This document shows positions 10,504-12,613 of a stretch of 12,613 nt of DNA, piece after piece. Made by a program: the position numbers and the translations under genes. The stretch is from assembly GCA_004325065.1 (NCBI GenBank), contig PITI01000429.1, forward strand, positions 1-12,613. Direction: 5' to 3'. The DNA comes from Hamiltosporidium magnivora (Eukaryota > Microsporidia > Dubosqiidae). The notes below the pieces were generated by a model, which saw nothing but the letters and a program-made list of their open reading frames with translations, did no database searches and was not told the DNA's origin. Within the stretch, counting starts at the first letter, position 1, and every line of letters begins with the position of its first letter.

Positions 10504-10596
10504 ATGGAACATATATCGGGTTATTATAATTTTAATAATTTGAGCATGAGTAAAGATTATAAACTTTTTACATGCTTTTTTTGTAATCTGGTATAA
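10504..10596 (+). other. Possible 30-codon reading frame with start signal
   Basis: An ATG at 10504 follows the purine-rich AAGGGGAG by a few bases. That would be an excellent bacterial ribosome-binding site, and a GGG-like motif directly before ATG is also reported for microsporidian genes. The frame runs 30 codons (starts MEHISGYYNF) to TAA at 10594-10596. That stop overlaps an ATG at 10596 (TAATG), a junction common in coupled bacterial genes. The second frame stops after 13 codons, at 10635. No protein family is recognised. The start signal is real sequence, but whether it is used is unknown; a chance arrangement is quite possible. Confidence 0.2.
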
Positions 10597-11132
10597 TGGT
10601 TTATCTTAAAATATATTTAGTTATGATACAAATCTAGTTTAATATCGAAAATTTTTTTGTGAATCTAATCGGAAATATTATTCTGTATTTTGCATTCATT
10701 TTAAGAACATGGCTACGTTTGAATGCTTTGATTAAGATTGAAAAAAATAGCTATTTAAAGAATATAAAAGCTATTTATTTTGTAATTCGAATACCTATTC
10801 GGAATATATTTCGTTTTTTCTACTCTTATTATTTATTTGAAAGTTTTTTTTGGATAAAAATAGGATATGGTGTATTTGGGGCATTCTAGATTCGTGTTTC
10901 AAAAGTCTTTTATTGATTCCATAAACATTTAATGAAGAAACTCGTTGCTCTGATAAGAGGTAATAAATGTCATACAAATAAATTCATATATATCACATCA
11001 TACATATTTATTATAATATTTTTATGGCTTAATTGTGAATTTATGCTAATATTCCTAATTTTCTGCCTATATCTTAAAAAAAATATTCATTGTAATGTTA
11101 TTCAGGTAAATATGTTGACTTTAATTTTATAA
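10587..11132 (+). pseudogene. Unusually open plus-strand frame, possible decayed gene
   Basis: One frame carries only three internal stops over about 181 codons: TAG at 10635, TAG at 10887 and TGA at 10914, ending at TAA 11130. In DNA of this composition roughly one codon in eleven to twelve should be a stop. The longest pieces are 10638-10886 (83 codons, rich in Ile/Phe/Tyr with several Arg/Lys) and 10917-11129 (hydrophobic, beginning near MKKLVALIRG at 10932). Both would include membrane-like segments, but AT-rich random frames also look hydrophobic. G+C is only about 26%, a mild rise. No family is recognised. By my rough estimate, such a run has perhaps a one-in-ten to one-in-five chance of occurring somewhere in a window this size. 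Confidence 0.2.
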
Positions 11133-12613
11133 ATATAGAAAATTTTTAAACTAAACTGAAAGTCTTTGTTTTTGATTTGCGCTTAAAGTTTATACATAAA
11201 AAGTTTTCTAAATAGGCTAGTTATTTGATAAAAATTTATTTAATTTATGTTTTGAATTGGGTATTTTGATTATTGTATTTTGGTATGCATCTGCAGTAAA
11301 GAATTAAATATCACTAAATTATACTTTTTTTTTGTACGTTTAAAACAAAGACCATAAATATAGTATATAGAAAATTTGCACTTCAATCATTTTTTGCAAA
11401 TTAAAACAAAACCAGTTTACAAAATATTATTATATTTTCTAAGAATGATTAGTTTACAATATAAATCTCCATAGTATTTAGCGTTTGATCAACGGGTAGG
11501 ACTTATATTTTTGTCAACATTCTGATCTTATTGATTTACGAATTGGAATTCGCTTTATCTGAAAAATTAAAAGGTCGAGATTTTATATTAGATTTTTCAA
11601 TTAGTTTTGACACATTTTTAAAAGACGCATTTATCTTGGAATTATTCAAAAAATACTTAGATGATGACTGATTTCGAGCGTTTTAACTAAATTAAAACAA
11701 GTAATTCAAATATTTAGAGGTTTTAGTAATTTTTTTAAACCGTCTTTAAAAATAGAAAAAAATAGCTAGTTTTAATTCTTATGCATTGCGACGAATATTA
11801 CTTATTCTTTCATACAGTAAGAAGAAAATAAGTTTTAGAAAAACATTTCAAGGCAAAACTTTACAAATTTTTCTTTATTAACAATATATTTATTAACAAT
11901 ATATTTGTTTTCAGAATCAAGCTGTAAGCATTACTTATCGAAATTGATAGTTTTATATTTTATTCGATATATTACAAATTGTAAAATAAATAAAATTCCA
12001 TGTCTTTTCTATCTAAAAACATATTTGCAATTATTTATAAATGCAATTGCTCACAAATAAATTTTACTCCTACTAAAAAATATGCCAAACTTTGTTACTT
12101 AGTCAGATATAGGACATAGAAAAATATCAGGCTTTTGAGCTATTAGTTCATATATAAAGAATTTTATTTTGGAATTTTTATTATCTCAGTACACTATTTT
12201 TTTTTTCAATCTTATTTTCTAATTTTTGGCATACTTAGCCTGTTGTATGAAAACAATTTCCACAATTCTAAAAATGACTGGCTAAAAAGATATGTTTAAA
12301 ATTTTGGAGTAAATTTCAATTTTTTAAAAACCAATTTCTGAAGGAGATTTTTACCGCATTTCATATTCAGTGGTTGAACTGAGGAAAATGAAATGTTTTC
12401 TTTATTTGAACGTTTAATGTTCTACGCAATTAAGATTAAAATTTACGCTTACAATTATATTTTTGAATGTCTTTTACTTTAAATTAAAACGTAATTTGTT
12501 TTTTATACTAGATAAGTTACTGATAGTGAATTTATAGTTATATTTAAGTGCGGTTTGCCTATTGCCTTTTGTTTAAAACTTCTAAATCTATGTTACTGTA
12601 TTAAACCAATCGC
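11133..12613. other. AT-rich stretch without a recognisable gene
   Basis: No frame of note, no RNA gene and no G+C island. It contains the 15-bp tandem duplication at 11874-11906 and the longest homopolymer I noticed in the window, ten T near 12197-12206. Otherwise it is plain AT-biased background. Confidence 0.7.
11874..11906. repeat. Perfect 15-bp tandem duplication
   Basis: The unit TATTAACAATATATT occupies 11876-11890 and is repeated exactly at 11891-11905. The period-15 match extends over 11874-11906 (2.2 copies). This is a recent slippage or duplication product, since no substitution separates the copies. It is one of very few tandem repeats in the window. Confidence 0.85.

Noticed and set aside
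10720..10890. Resemblance of the plus-strand frame's Arg-Phe-Phe-Tyr...Lys-Ile-Gly-Tyr stretch to the C-terminal end of bacterial lipopolysaccharide glycosyltransferases
   Set aside because: The key Gly-Phe-Leu-Asp-Gly core is not present, no catalytic domain is visible upstream, and the LINE relics argue against a bacterial chromosome.
10795..10977. 60-codon minus-strand frame
   Set aside because: It overlaps the more open plus-strand frame on the opposite strand and has no recognisable feature.

Overview
This window is extremely AT-rich. Hand-counted 60-base lines from the background mostly fall between about 13% and 25% G+C. I found no intact, recognisable protein gene, no convincing tRNA or rRNA, and no CRISPR array. 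The few open frames longer than 60 codons are about what such DNA gives by chance. The best-supported contents are relics of non-LTR retrotransposons, so gene-poor nuclear DNA of an AT-rich eukaryote (an insect, another invertebrate or a parasite of one) is the likeliest source. A heavily decayed endosymbiont chromosome is a less likely alternative.

Layout: 1-2640 is AT-rich DNA without a gene, with one less AT-rich patch near 300-520 that I cannot identify. About 2641-3240 is a 33-34% G+C island. Its minus strand, read across at least two frame changes and several stops, gives the blocks of a LINE reverse transcriptase in the right order; the end of the core resembles the RTE group. 3241-4138 is AT-rich filler. 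4139 to about 4400 is the sharpest island, 49% G+C over 4141-4380. On the minus strand it looks like the 3' untranslated tail of a LINE: several small hairpins followed by a short GAAT repeat. A perfect 10-bp inverted repeat follows at 4430-4451. From 4452 to about 10430 there is no gene, only a small phased TAAACG motif near 7871-7912. At 10470-11132 a small palindrome, a purine-rich GGGGAG motif, a 30-codon frame and one unusually open plus-strand frame may mark a second decayed coding region of unknown identity. 11133-12613 is AT-rich filler with one 15-bp tandem duplication.

The two LINE pieces are both on the minus strand, but the 3' tail lies upstream of the reverse transcriptase in that orientation. 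They are therefore two separate truncated copies, possibly of one family. Nothing here looks like a working gene system; the window reads as a record of old insertions dissolving into AT-biased neutral sequence. Family assignments come from remembered motifs, not from a search.
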